A DNA stretch of 64,000 bases from Adiantum capillus-veneris (taxonomy: Eukaryota; Streptophyta; Polypodiopsida; Polypodiales; Pteridaceae), in NCBI GenBank assembly GCA_014529385.2, contig CM043962.1, forward strand, positions 150,220,647 to 150,284,646. The letters run 5' to 3'. The notes under the pieces are model-generated. The model saw only the letters and a program-made list of their open reading frames with translations, had not been told where the DNA came from and did no database searches. The position numbers and the translations under genes were made by a program. Positions 9,285-19,604 of the stretch are shown here, piece after piece; position 1 is the first letter of the stretch; every line of letters begins with the position of its first letter.

Positions 9285-9862
9285 ATGAAGTAGCGAGATA
9301 GTTACTCCACTTAAGAACAGGTGACGTTTGAAACAATGTTACAGAATTATGGGTGTTTGTTTTTGACATTGAAGACAATCCTTTACAAAAGATTGAACAT
9401 CACTCCTCATAGTCGGCCAAAATACTCCAAGTCTCAAGATTCTTTGTATAGTTTGGCCTTCCGCAAAGTGAATTCCTACTATGGTAATATGTGTTTGACT
9501 TAGGTACTGGTTTTTCTTCTTAGGATTAATGCATAAGATGTATTCCATCTCAATTTCTTTTGTATAGCCTACCAGCTAGTAAATTAATACATAGTTGATT
9601 GCTCGATTAATCCGATTGTAATAGGAAGTGGAACTTGTGAATCCACTTGAGCTATTGTCATCAATGATACCATGTTTTCTGACCATCGAGGTATCATTTC
9701 CATGAAGAACAAATAGACATCTGGTAGATCATCATCTACCTCTTTAGGTGTTTCTCCTGAAACAATCCTTGACAAATGATCTGCTCTTTGATGTGTAGTG
9801 CCCTTTTTTACAACCATAGTAAAATCAAATTGAACCATCTCACTATTCTTCCTGTGTTGCAT
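9285..9862 (-). pseudogene. Gypsy-1 RNase H end and first integrase zinc module
   Basis: Reading leftward, the frame at 9862-9584 has VVKKGTTHQRADHLSR, the usual end of a gypsy RNase H domain. The frame at 9548-9339 then has a zinc-binding module of integrase: HITIVGIHF, FWPTM and CLQCQK. After a frame change it continues as VTLFQTSPVLKW and SNYLATSL up to the TA at 9283, where the TIR transposon begins. A stop codon and a frame change show decay. The module is clearly related to the second one encoded at 879-1298, so the rejoined protein would carry two HHCC modules. Confidence 0.75.
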
Positions 9863-9869
9863 GGCTTGT

Positions 9870-11014
9870 TGACCAAATACAACAAAGCTTGGTGGTCTAC
9901 AAAGAACACAAACTTGTTGGCTAATAGATAATGTCTATACTTTTAAACCACATAGATCATTCCTAACCCTTCTCTTTTAGTGTTAGTGTAATTATTTTCT
10001 GCCATGTTCAATTGTCGGCTAGCATAAGAAATAGGAAAGTCAATTTTCCCTTCTCCTAGTTGAGCTAGTATACAACCTATGGCAAAATTGGAAGCATCTA
10101 CATGTATGTAGAATATCTTATTCCAATCTGGTGCTTTTAATATTGGAGCTGAGGTGAGAGCTTTCTTAAGCTTCATGAAGGATTCTTCACATGCCTCGGT
10201 CCATTCAAAGTGTGTAATCAAGCTATACATGGGTTTTGCAATTATAGCGTACATGTAAATGAACCGTCTGTAATATTCAAAATGCCCCATGAAGGCTTGA
10301 ACCCCCTTGACTGTTTTTGGTCTAGGCAAATTAGCAATGACATGAATTTTTTCAATATCAGTATAGCTATGCCATTTTTAGGCACTATATGTACAAGAAT
10401 TTTTCCTTGTTTACCCATGAATGTGCACTTTTCAGGATTTAGGCAAATCCTATAAAGTCTACATTTTTTGAATACCCTTTTGCGGTGTTCAAAATGTTCA
10501 GCTCAGATTGATGAATGTACGCATAGATATCCATATACACTTCCAAGAATTTCCTAAGATATTCTTTAAAAGCATGGCTCATCAATCTTTGAAATGTGGC
10601 TGGAGCATTAGTTAATCCAAAAGGCATAATCCGATAGGCAAAAATACCCCATTCTGTTACAAAAGCAGTTTTGTACTGATCTTTTGGGTCAACCAGAAGT
10701 TGATTGTATCCTAAAAATCCATCTAAGAAAATCTAAGCTTATTTTCCTTCAACTTGTTCTAAAACATGCTCAGTGATTGGAAGAGAAAAATTGTCTCTAA
10801 TGGTAGTTGCATTCACTTTTTTGAGATTTACACACACTCGTAGTTTTCCATTCCTCTTGGGTACTACCACAATTGGAGACACCCAATCTATATGTTCAAT
10901 TTCATAAATGAATTTGGCTTCCTTTAGTTTCTCAATCTCTTTCTTGATTTTCCTGGCAGATGTTTCATTATATGCGTATGGCCTTTGTCTACTTGGTTTC
11001 GCATTATCTCTCAT
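9870..11014 (-). pseudogene. Gypsy-1 reverse transcriptase and RNase H
   Basis: In minus-strand order: KLRVCVNLKKVN with PIVVVPKRNG (11014-10739, fingers), [16 protein letters not shown] followed by VYMDIYAYI in place of the YxDD loop (10627-10439), VQAFMGHFEYYRRFIY (connection region) and the RNase H start DASNFAIGCILAQLG (10329-9943). These enzymes copy element RNA into DNA and degrade the RNA strand. The metal-binding YxDD motif is damaged, and stops and frame changes separate the pieces, so this is not functional. Confidence 0.8.
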
Positions 11015-12204
11015 CGGTATGGTATGTTGACAAATTTCTGGATCAACACCCTTGAGATCCTTGTAAGATCAAAGGAAGATATCTCGGTATTCTTTTAGCA
11101 AGCTTCGCAAAAGCTCTTCTTTTTCCTTTGTTAGGTCCTTTGAAATGTAGGCAGGCCTAGGCTCTTCCCCTGGTTCAACCAAGTCTATCTTTTTCTTATT
11201 CTCGGGCCCTTCGTAGGACTCGCCGTGTTCCATAATTATCTAATAGGTTGTTCGACTATGATTTTTTGATCTTGGAGAGTACACTTTTTGTAATGGGAGG
11301 GAACACTCATTACATCCTTACCATCCTCTTCCATGGTTTCCATTTTGATCGTATATATCTCTTTTAGAGCTTTTTTCAACTCTTGATATATTACTTTTTC
11401 CTATCAACTCGTGTCATGGGTGGCTCCTTATTCAGTTTGTTGGCTTGAGTATCCTTCCTTGTTTTTCTCGATGTTTTTGACATTTCTGGATTTTCATTTG
11501 AAGGACACCTACCAGTGATTTTGTCCTTGACACAATCATGTGCCTCTATCTGCATCTGAAATTGTGTTCTACTGGAGACTGATGGCATAGGTCGTGTTTT
11601 CACATTTTTGGTGTCTTTTTTTTGTCTATACCATTTTTGTCTTCTTGATTTCTGGTTAGGAAAGTCAAAAAACTTTTCCTCCCCTCCTTTCAAGAGTAGC
11701 TTAGCTCTCACATGTTCTTTTTCTGACCCCGAATCTTCTGAGGTAGCTGAGTGTTCATCTAACTCATCTGTTGCATCATAATAGAGGTCTAAAAATACTT
11801 GTTGAGCTTTCATTAAGCCCTTGGGTTCGTCATTTTCATCTTCAATGTTGAGGGTTGAAATCATTTGGATGGGAATTATGTCATAGCCATCCTCATCGCA
11901 AAATTGAGTAGGCATAGACGTATTCACACATACATCCATTGTCACTAAAATTTGAGAAGGGTTTATGTACATAGGTTTCGTCTGTGAAGTCCCTTTCTAG
12001 AATACATTCTTCTCGTTTTAAACTCCCATTTTTTAAGGCTCCACACATTCAAATAGGAGTGTCCTTGTTTAGCCAGGATAGAAGCTTAGTTTTAGCCGAA
12101 GAGACTGAATCAAACTCTTGTATGGGTGTTTTCAAGATATCTCTATAAGTGTGATCTTTTAGATTTACCCTTGTTATAGATCCCACTTGCTTAAGTACAG
12201 ATAA
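11015..12204 (-). pseudogene. Gypsy-1 linker between protease and reverse transcriptase
   Basis: A long open frame (11972-11391, 193 codons) encodes acidic and lysine-rich sequence (DATDELDEHSATSEDSG) with no known domain. It sits between the protease and the reverse transcriptase in the order of the polyprotein. The sequence at 11050-11380 holds shorter broken frames. I assign it to Gypsy-1 by position only. Confidence 0.55.
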
Positions 12205-12500
12205 CTATTTCCCCAATCTTGGATAAGCTATACCTGTCGCATGAAAGGTCATTTCGTAATTGAGTTTTTTCCCAAAGTCTACTATGGCAAAAGTGTGTTG
12301 AAATTCAATCCCACAGGAATTGACTATCACTTTTTCAAGCAACCCTAATGTTCTCTCAATGTGTTCGTCAGCCAATTGCAATTTCATTCGAGTTTTAATG
12401 GCTGGATGTCCCAGGATTCCCATACTACTTTCGTGGCTATGGCTATGCCTGCCCCACTATCAAGTATTACCATGGTTTCAATGTCATTATATTTCATTGG
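12205..12500 (-). pseudogene. Gypsy-1 retropepsin-like protease
   Basis: The minus strand encodes VILDSGAGIAIATK (aspartic protease DSG) and then, after a frame change, KTRMKLQLADEHIE and CGIEFQHTFAIVDF. The same arrangement without that frame change is found at 58531-58760 (LDSGAGIAITTK, CGIEYEHTFAI), so both belong to one family. A single-base difference near 12420 breaks the frame in this copy. It lies just left of the Copia-1 insertion. Confidence 0.75.
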
Positions 12501-12644
12501 AAGGCTAGTGTTTTCTTATTCCCCTTCGTAATATTCTCCGACTTTGTTCATTGGAACAGATTGAATCTCTTTGTTGTCCATTTCATTTTTCAATTTTCCC
12601 AATTTTTTTGAGATTAGCCTCTTTATCCCCACCTTCTCTAGGGT

Positions 12645-12649
12645 TTTCT
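12645..12649. other. Target-site duplication of Copia-1, left copy
   Basis: TTTCT here and TTTCT at 17827-17831 flank the element directly. A 5-bp duplication is typical of copia integrases. Confidence 0.9.
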
Positions 12650-12876
12650 TGTTGGAATTAGGGTTGCAGAGAAACACACACAGCTTGGAGAAGACGAAGG
12701 AAGCTCAAGGCACACAATAGAGAGTGTGTTACTTAGTGTGCAATGGAAAGATAGATAGCCCTAGAGTGATGGGCGTATATACAATGCACGGGGGAAAAAA
12801 CCTCCTAAAGAGGGAAAAAATGCCCCGGCGGTCCTAGTGTGTTCACACACATCACTACCACATGTATATGGTAACA
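12650..12876 (-). repeat. Copia-1 3' LTR
   Basis: 227 bp. On the element strand it starts TGTTACCATATACATG and ends TAATTCCAACA. It differs from the 5' LTR at one base. Confidence 0.95.
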
Positions 12877-12889
12877 AATCCCCCCTGGA
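12877..12889 (-). other. Copia-1 polypurine tract
   Basis: The element strand reads CCAGGGGGGATT directly before the 3' LTR, the position and composition of a plus-strand primer. Confidence 0.8.
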
Positions 12890-12951
12890 GTGATGCGGTG
12901 AACGAGAGCTGGCACATGAGTAAAGGGAAGTGCCATGCCCTGAGGACAGGA

Positions 12952-15900
12952 TCAGTCCACAAAGGGGAGTAAGCCCAAAGCTTTGCGGAAAGCTTCAACC
13001 TTCTCACGAGACAATGCCTTTGTGAAAAGATCCGCAAGGTTGTCCTGTGTTGGCACATAAGCCAAGCTGATCTCTCCTGCTGAGAGCCTCTCCCTGACAT
13101 AGTGGTAATGCACCTCAATGTGCTTTGTGCGAGCATGAAAAACTGGGTTCCTCGCAACTGCCAATGCGCTCTGACTGTCAGTGTAGATAGTGTTGGCAGT
13201 GTCCTGTCCAACACCCAAGTCAGCCATAAGGCGTCTGAGCCATACACACTCAACCGTAGCTGTGAAGACTGCCCTGTACTCAGCCTCACAACTCGAAGTG
13301 GCCACAGTAGGTTGCTTCTTGCTCAACCATGATATACATGAACTGCCAAGCATGAAACAAAAACCACTTGTGGACACTCGCGTGTCAAAACAACCAGCCC
13401 AATCTGAGTCCGAAAAAGCATGTAAGTCTGGCGGCAATGATCCCCCCTTGGGATAAAACAAGCCAAGATGTAAAGTGCCACTAAGGTAGCGGAAAATCCT
13501 CTTGACAGCCTGCCAATGCTTAGACCCTGGGCTATGCATAAATCTGCTGACCTGCGAGACTGCAAACTGAATATCTGGCCTCGTGTTGCATACATAAATG
13601 AGGCAGCCAACAGCAGTTTGGTAAAGAGTGACATCAGCAGGATCTCCAGCATCATGTAGACTCAACTTCAAACCTGTTTCCATGGGAGTGGCAATAGGTT
13701 TGCAATCCTCAAGTCCAAACTTACATAGCAATGTCTCTATGTAACTTTTCTGACACAAGGCAATACCACCATCACACTGCTTAAACTGTATACCCAAGTA
13801 ATGATGCAACAGCCCCAAATCTTTCATCTTGAAAGTAGCATTCAAATCAGCCTTAAATTCAGCAATATGTCTCTCATTTGGTCCAGTGATCAGCAAATCA
13901 TCAACATAAAGAACCACAATGAGAAATACATCATCCTCACGCTTTACATACAATGTGCTTTCTGTTGGACTGTTACGAAAGCCTCGTTTAACCAAATGAG
14001 TGTCAGCTTTCTCATACCAAGCACGAGGAGATTGCTTCAACCCATACAAAGCCTTCTTACATTTGCACACTTTGTCCTCTTGTCCTTTTATGACAAAACC
14101 GCGAGGCTGCGTTACATAAACTTCCTCAAATATGTCACCATTCAAGAAAGCAGTTACAATGTCTGATTGATGTACATCCCAACCAAAATGAGCTGCCAAT
14201 GCACATAGAAAACGCACAGTAGTCATACGACAAGTGGGAGCAAAAGTCTCTTCATAATCTATGCCTTTTTGTTGTGCATAACCCTTTGCAACAAGTCGAG
14301 CCTTATGGCGATCGATCTCACCATCCGGCTTGCGTTTCAACTTGTAAACCCACTTCGTACCAATGGCCTTTTTGCCAGGAGGCAAATCACATAAAGTCCA
14401 TGTGTCATTCTCTATAAGTGCATTATATTCTGATTTCATGGCAGCAATCCAATTTTCTGAATTCTGTGCTTCATCAAAAGACAGAGGCTCCTCAACATCA
14501 TGTAAACTAGACACAGCCAAAGCATAACAATCTGATGCATAAGATGCATGGCGAGAGCCTGAACGAGTATGACTAGATAAAGGTGCATCCAATTTACTGT
14601 CACGCAAAGTGTGCACCAGCCATTTTGGCATACCTCTAGCCTGCTCATTTTCAGCCCTTTCCTCATCAAGTACATCATGTACATCTGCATCAGTAATAGG
14701 TTGTTCTAAAACATTTTCAGAAACCCCCATAGGCTGTACATTTGCCTCATTGGAACTTACATTCGTATTTCCACCACTGAAAAGAGGCAACAAAGTGTCA
14801 TAAATGTCCTGTGAGCTTACATTACTGTCTCTAGTACATGACAGCAAGGGCTGAACAGAGTCTTCCACAAATACTACATCCCGTGAAACCAGAATACGTT
14901 TTGTTTGCGGATGATACAACCTGTAACCTTTGCTTTCAGCACTATAACCAACAAAAATACATTTGACAGCCTTATCATCCAATTTTCTGCGCTGCACTTG
15001 TGGCACCAAAGCATATGCCAAACAGCCAAAAACACGCATGTGCTCAATAGAAGGTTTTCTATCATGCCATGCTTCATATGGAGTAATAGACTGCAAAGCT
15101 TTCGTAGGACACCTGTTAAGTACATAAGTGGCACACATGATGGCCTCAAGCCAAAAAGAATGCGGCAAAGCTTGACTTTTGACCATACATCGTGCCATTT
15201 CCGTTAGTGACCTGTTTTTCCTCTCAGCAACACCATTTTGCTGAGGTGTATAAGGCACTGTACATTGGTGTTTTATCCCACGACTAGCCAGAAATGCATT
15301 AAATTCATGAGACATATACTCCCCCCCTCGATCGGAACGGAGGGTGCCCATAGTACATTTTGAGACATTTTCAGCCATAGCCAAAAATTGTTTCAAGCAC
15401 ATAAAAACTTCGGACTTTGCTTTAAGCGGAAATACCCATGCATGCCTGGAGTAATCATCAATGAAAGTCACGAAGTACAAGTAATTGCCCAAGGACGGAG
15501 TTTGCATGGGCCCACAAACATCACTATGCACAAGCTGCAACCTGCATCTGGCCCTAACTAAACCATCCTTTGGAAACTTAGAACGCTGCATTTTACCCAG
15601 AATACAGCCTTCACAAACATGTTTGATAGGTGCTTCAAGAGGCGGCAAAGAAGCAACCATATCAGATTTCTGCAAACGCAGCAAACTGGCAAAATTCAGA
15701 TGACCAAAACGTGCATGCCAAAGTTTTGCATCTGAAATAGCCCTTGAATCTGCAACAGTATTTGCAAAATTTTGTCCACACTTGTCATACAAAGTGAGCT
15801 TATACAGCCCACGGCACAAAAGCCCAGATGCAACAATTTCATCACCAAAACTGAGATCATGAACTGTACATCTGTCATCCACAAATTTGACTACAAGTCC

Positions 15901-17238
15901 AAGTCTAGCAAGTGCGGATACAGACAATAGATTCTTCTTGATCCCAGGTACATAAAGTGCATCAACAAGTGTGAAGGAACTGCCATTAGCAGCAGTGAGC
16001 ACAATCTTTCCAACTCCCTGAACTGGATAAGAGGCGTTGTTGGCACAAGTGACTGAATTCCCATGAGGGACAGACTCGAGAGAGGTAAACAATTCACGAT
16101 GTGAGGTAATGTGCTTTGTAGCACCACTGTCGAAATACCACACATGTGAATCTGCAGCAACTGACAAGCATGCATCATGGACAGCAGGATTGTAAGTGCA
16201 CTCTGCGCTAAAAGCCCATTCTGCATCAACATCAGCATCACAATCTCCTTTCACAGAAGACTCAACAATGGCTGCATTTGTAGTGGAACCAGCATTTGCA
16301 GTGGAACCACCCTCTTTCTTCTTAGCCTCTTTGGCCTTCAACTTAGGACACGACTTGATCAAGTGATCATTGGCTTTACAATAATGGCAACGCATCTTCT
16401 TTTTGCCCTTATCACCAGAATTGCCAGACGAAGTGCTGCCAGCAGAAGCATTAGGAACAGAATTTTTGCCACTCGCAGCAGAACCATAAGAAGTGGCTGC
16501 ATTACTGTTACCACCCTTTCTTTGAGAAGCAATAAAAGCCTGTTCAACTGCACGCTGCCTAGTCCTGTTTTTTCTAGAAAGTGACTCTTGCAACAGCAAT
16601 GTGCATAATGCATCAAACTTGACAACTTCAGGATTTCCTTGGGTCATCAGTCTCCAAGTACTAGCAAAAGTCTGGTAGGAATCTGGTAAGGCATCAAGAA
16701 CAGTCTGCACAAGGGAACTGTCAGAAATGACTTCACCTGCAGAAATGAGTTGCTCATTGATATCCTTGACACTAGCAAGGAAAGTGTCCATATCATCTTC
16801 CTCATGCATAATCTTCGACTCTAGCTCTTTACGCAGCAAAGCAATTTTAGCCTCATTGCGGCTTGCATAAAGACCTGCTAGAATATCCCAAGCCTGTTTT
16901 GCAGATTTTGCTGAACGGATGTGAGGAATAATGGTGCGCTTCACAGACAACGCAATCAATGCATGAGCCTGCGCATCCTTAACATCCCAACGAGCTTGTT
17001 CTGCTGTAGGCAAAACAACTCTAACAGCTGCAATCCTTGCAGCAAGACCTGCAACATCCTCAATATCGCCTACATCTTCAGAACCAGGACGTACATCAAT
17101 GCCCTGCACAATGTTCCAGACACCTTTTGACACAAGAACGTGTTGCATCATATAAGCCCACATAGGGTAGTTGTCCCCATCCAACCTGTCCTCAGCAGCA
17201 AACATCTTGAACACATCTGTGTTGTTGTTGTCAGCCAT
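12952..17238 (-). CDS. Copia-1 Gag-Pol polyprotein
   Basis: 1,428 residues from the ATG at 17238 (MADNNNTDVFKMF). The same frame extends to an upstream ATG at 17298, but the start in the related Copia-2 and the LTR/leader layout favour 17238. Domains in order: gag of the UBN2 type (about 40-250); CCHC knuckle C284-C297 (CHYCKANDHLIKSC); protease DSG at 370-372; GAG-pre-integrase HHCC (HARFGHLNF, CEGCILGK, about 505-550); integrase catalytic residues D573, D636 and E672 (63 and 36 residues apart, as in DD35E); reverse transcriptase with YVDD at 1111-1114; RNase H with SDSDWAG, its Asp at 1277. The frame has no stop or shift, and the length is normal for plant copia. It makes the coat, protease, integrase and reverse transcriptase for its own copying. 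Expression would start in the 5' LTR at 17600-17826. Confidence 0.95.
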   Translation of the reverse strand: MADNNNTDVFKMFAAEDRLDGDNYPMWAYMMQHVLVSKGVWNIVQGIDVRPGSEDVGDIEDVAGLAARIAAVRVVLPTAEQARWDVKDAQAHALIALSVKRTIIPHIRSAKSAKQAWDILAGLYASRNEAKIALLRKELESKIMHEEDDMDTFLASVKDINEQLISAGEVISDSSLVQTVLDALPDSYQTFASTWRLMTQGNPEVVKFDALCTLLLQESLSRKNRTRQRAVEQAFIASQRKGGNSNAATSYGSAASGKNSVPNASAGSTSSGNSGDKGKKKMRCHYCKANDHLIKSCPKLKAKEAKKKEGGSTANAGSTTNAAIVESSVKGDCDADVDAEWAFSAECTYNPAVHDACLSVAADSHVWYFDSGATKHITSHRELFTSLESVPHGNSVTCANNASYPVQGVGKIVLTAANGSSFTLVDALYVPGIKKNLLSVSALARLGLVVKFVDDRCTVHDLSFGDEIVASGLLCRGLYKLTLYDKCGQNFANTVADSRAISDAKLWHARFGHLNFASLLRLQKSDMVASLPPLEAPIKHVCEGCILGKMQRSKFPKDGLVRARCRLQLVHSDVCGPMQTPSLGNYLYFVTFIDDYSRHAWVFPLKAKSEVFMCLKQFLAMAENVSKCTMGTLRSDRGGEYMSHEFNAFLASRGIKHQCTVPYTPQQNGVAERKNRSLTEMARCMVKSQALPHSFWLEAIMCATYVLNRCPTKALQSITPYEAWHDRKPSIEHMRVFGCLAYALVPQVQRRKLDDKAVKCIFVGYSAESKGYRLYHPQTKRILVSRDVVFVEDSVQPLLSCTRDSNVSSQDIYDTLLPLFSGGNTNVSSNEANVQPMGVSENVLEQPITDADVHDVLDEERAENEQARGMPKWLVHTLRDSKLDAPLSSHTRSGSRHASYASDCYALAVSSLHDVEEPLSFDEAQNSENWIAAMKSEYNALIENDTWTLCDLPPGKKAIGTKWVYKLKRKPDGEIDRHKARLVAKGYAQQKGIDYEETFAPTCRMTTVRFLCALAAHFGWDVHQSDIVTAFLNGDIFEEVYVTQPRGFVIKGQEDKVCKCKKALYGLKQSPRAWYEKADTHLVKRGFRNSPTESTLYVKREDDVFLIVVLYVDDLLITGPNERHIAEFKADLNATFKMKDLGLLHHYLGIQFKQCDGGIALCQKSYIETLLCKFGLEDCKPIATPMETGLKLSLHDAGDPADVTLYQTAVGCLIYVCNTRPDIQFAVSQVSRFMHSPGSKHWQAVKRIFRYLSGTLHLGLFYPKGGSLPPDLHAFSDSDWAGCFDTRVSTSGFCFMLGSSCISWLSKKQPTVATSSCEAEYRAVFTATVECVWLRRLMADLGVGQDTANTIYTDSQSALAVARNPVFHARTKHIEVHYHYVRERLSAGEISLAYVPTQDNLADLFTKALSREKVEAFRKALGLLPFVD

Positions 17239-17585
17239 GGTAAATGCTGCACCTGATGTGAAAACTGCCCGAAAATAGGAGAAATGGAGCGGGAACAACT
17301 TGTGCTATATAGCACAAACCGTAGAAGACTATAAGGCACCTGTTATGCAGAAAACGGCACTGACAGAAAATCTGCACAAAATGACGAAATAACCTGTGCA
17401 GTACTGCCCGTAGTGGAAACGGAGGCCGAAATGAGCCCAAATCAAAATTCTGAGCAGACCAAGCTCTTGAGCTTTCCCAAAATATTTGTCGACCTGCGAA
17501 CGCTTGCCAAAGCTCACTGAAATCGGAAAAAGTGAGCAGGCGTGTGCTGGAGCAGCTGGCGACTAAGCCCGGGAGGACGTGACCT

Positions 17586-17597
17586 GCTCTGATACCA
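17586..17597 (-). other. Copia-1 primer-binding site
   Basis: The element strand reads TGGTATCAGAGC two bases after the 5' LTR, the classical complement of the 3' end of initiator tRNA-Met. Confidence 0.92.
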
Positions 17598-17599
17598 AT

Positions 17600-17826
17600 T
17601 GTTGGAATTAGGGTTGCAGAGAAACACACACAGCTTGGAGAAGACAAAGGAAGCTCAAGGCACACAATAGAGAGTGTGTTACTTAGTGTGCAATGGAAAG
17701 ATAGATAGCCCTAGAGTGATGGGCGTATATACAATGCACGGGGGAAAAAACCTCCTAAAGAGGGAAAAAATGCCCCGGCGGTCCTAGTGTGTTCACACAC
17801 ATCACTACCACATGTATATGGTAACA
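17600..17826 (-). repeat. Copia-1 5' LTR
   Basis: 227 bp, same ends as the 3' LTR, one difference between them. It carries the element promoter; TGTATATACGCCC at about 17725-17737 on the element strand is a TATA candidate. Confidence 0.95.
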
Positions 17827-17831
17827 TTTCT

Positions 17832-19580
17832 GTAGATCATTCCATAAACATGGTCTGAGTTTTAACAGTTCTCCCAAGGTAAGAGTGCATTGGATGGGTG
17901 TAGTCATGATTGAATGAATGTTGTCTACTTCTAGGGTCTGTTCAGCTCTTTTTACTTGAGTGGTCTTACACACTATGGATTCATCTTCGCTATCTCCCAA
18001 GTAAGAGGGTAATGTTTTCAAGGTCAATGGTTTCGACATTCCTGAAGCTTTAGATCCGCAATCCCCGTACAAGAATTGTACATCCATGTTCATATCAGAA
18101 GGTAGGTTGTCCAACCAAGCTTTCTCTATAGGAGCTGACTTTAGAGTAGGCTTCCATCATTGATCTCTCAAACTTTTTCCCATAAGTATTCTGGCCAGTC
18201 TTCCTCTACGAATGGAATTCCATCTAAAGCATCTTCACTATTAGGAACTATAAGTTCTAGCTCTTTTGTTTCAAGGTGGGGTGCTACCACCACATCAGAT
18301 TTTCCTTTAGTGTCTCTTACCACAAGCTCCTAGGTTTTCCGATACTTTCAAGCTTGGATTTTTGTTTTTCCAGCCATTTCTTGCGTGATTCTTACCAATT
18401 TTTAATAAGCTTCCAGCTAAGCTGCTTCCATGTTTGGAGAAGGATAGTTTTTCCATTTGTTTTCCATGTTTTGGCTTGCTTTAAGTCCCACTTGATAAGA
18501 TTCCAAGGCTGCATTAATAGGCTCAAAAATTTTATCAACCAAAATGGATCCTTCAGATTTCACAGTTGTTTCCTTGATTTCACTTCCAGTTTCTTTCACC
18601 TTTTCCTGGAATGGTTTTTTTGCTTTCTCTTCGATTTCAGCCCGTTGTTTTTGTTTTCTCATCCCATATCTTTTGCTTCTTCTTCTTTTGATCCTTTGAG
18701 ATGAAACTTTCGTATTTTTTGAGTCATCAGAGGAGCTGTGTTTCTTTTTCTTAGCGTGGGATCTAGTGATTACCTTGATTGGAACAATCGGTTCACTCTT
18801 AGATGAGCTACTAGGTATCACTTGGACTACATTTACTACTGTTTTATCCTTGCTTAAAGGATTTTCAGGACAATATTCCGAAAAGTGTCCTCCTTTTTTT
18901 CAACATTCTATGCAATAGGCTTCAACTGGCTCGAGGTTTTTGTCAGGCTCTGGACATTCATTTTTCCAATGATCATCTGCACCACAGTTGTAACAGTTTC
19001 CTGTTCTTGGCTTAATCATGGGTCTTACCATGGGAGGTCTGACCCCTTGATTAGCTACATAATACACTGGTAAGAGCTCGGGTGGAGCATAAGTAATGGA
19101 TTCTTCCATTGGAGTGGACGTGAATTATATGAATCTCCTTCTACCATTACTGTAGATGGACTAGGCTCCGCATAGGGTGTAACATGCACTAATGCTTGTT
19201 CATCTATGACTCCTTCGGATTACATGTACTTTATAAGCACTGCATTGTGTCCTGGATATGGAGGTTGTTGACCCAACACAGGTTGAGGTCTTTCCATACC
19301 CATTGGTGGTCTTTGAGCTTGGGCCATATTAGGCTGATATTTGTACATGGGTTGTCCTTGTGGCCTCACGGGCATATTGAAAATTCCCATCATACTTTGG
19401 TCTGAAGTAGCACTCGTGGGTCTCATGGTTGGTCCATTTTTCCTCAATTGTACACCATTTTTGTGGCCTAATTGGTTGTCCCTATGGATGTATCCCCTGT
19501 CCTGGTCCCCTCATAGGTGCTTTTTTCATGTTGTTCATCATGTCGTTCATCCTTCTAAGCATATCTTCGATAGCTGAGAG
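17832..19580 (-). pseudogene. Gypsy-1 gag C-terminal part with zinc knuckle
   Basis: Read leftward: a glycine/proline/methionine-rich part (19447-19220), a CCHC knuckle CYNCGADDHWKNEC (19109-18900), a lysine/serine-rich stretch with predicted coiled coil (18821-18417) and a conserved block LKTLPSYLGD and PIQCTLTLGELLKLRP (18114-17850). The last block matches 58140-58330 on the plus strand, another copy of the family. Several stops separate the parts. Copia-1 inserted just after the last block. Knuckles bind element RNA during packaging. Confidence 0.7.
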
Positions 19581-19604
19581 TGGTGCTGCAGCAGCCGTTC
19601 CCAC

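Larger units (their letters stand above)
12650..17826 (-). mobile_element. Copia-1, intact Ty1/copia element
   Basis: 5,177 bp, transcribed leftward. LTRs of 227 bp at each end start TGTTACC and end CCAACA. A 5-bp TTTCT duplication flanks it. A primer-binding site complementary to initiator tRNA-Met follows the 5' LTR, a G-rich polypurine tract precedes the 3' LTR, and a single uninterrupted gag-pol frame fills the interior. The LTRs differ at one position only (G/A at about 12695 versus 17646), so insertion is recent. It is inserted between gag and protease of Gypsy-1. All parts needed for autonomous movement appear present. A decayed relative lies at 28502-33728. Confidence 0.95.

Noticed and set aside
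12855-17130. Many open frames opposite or offset to the Copia-1 gag-pol
   Set aside because: Shadows of one 1,428-codon gene; none has its own motifs.
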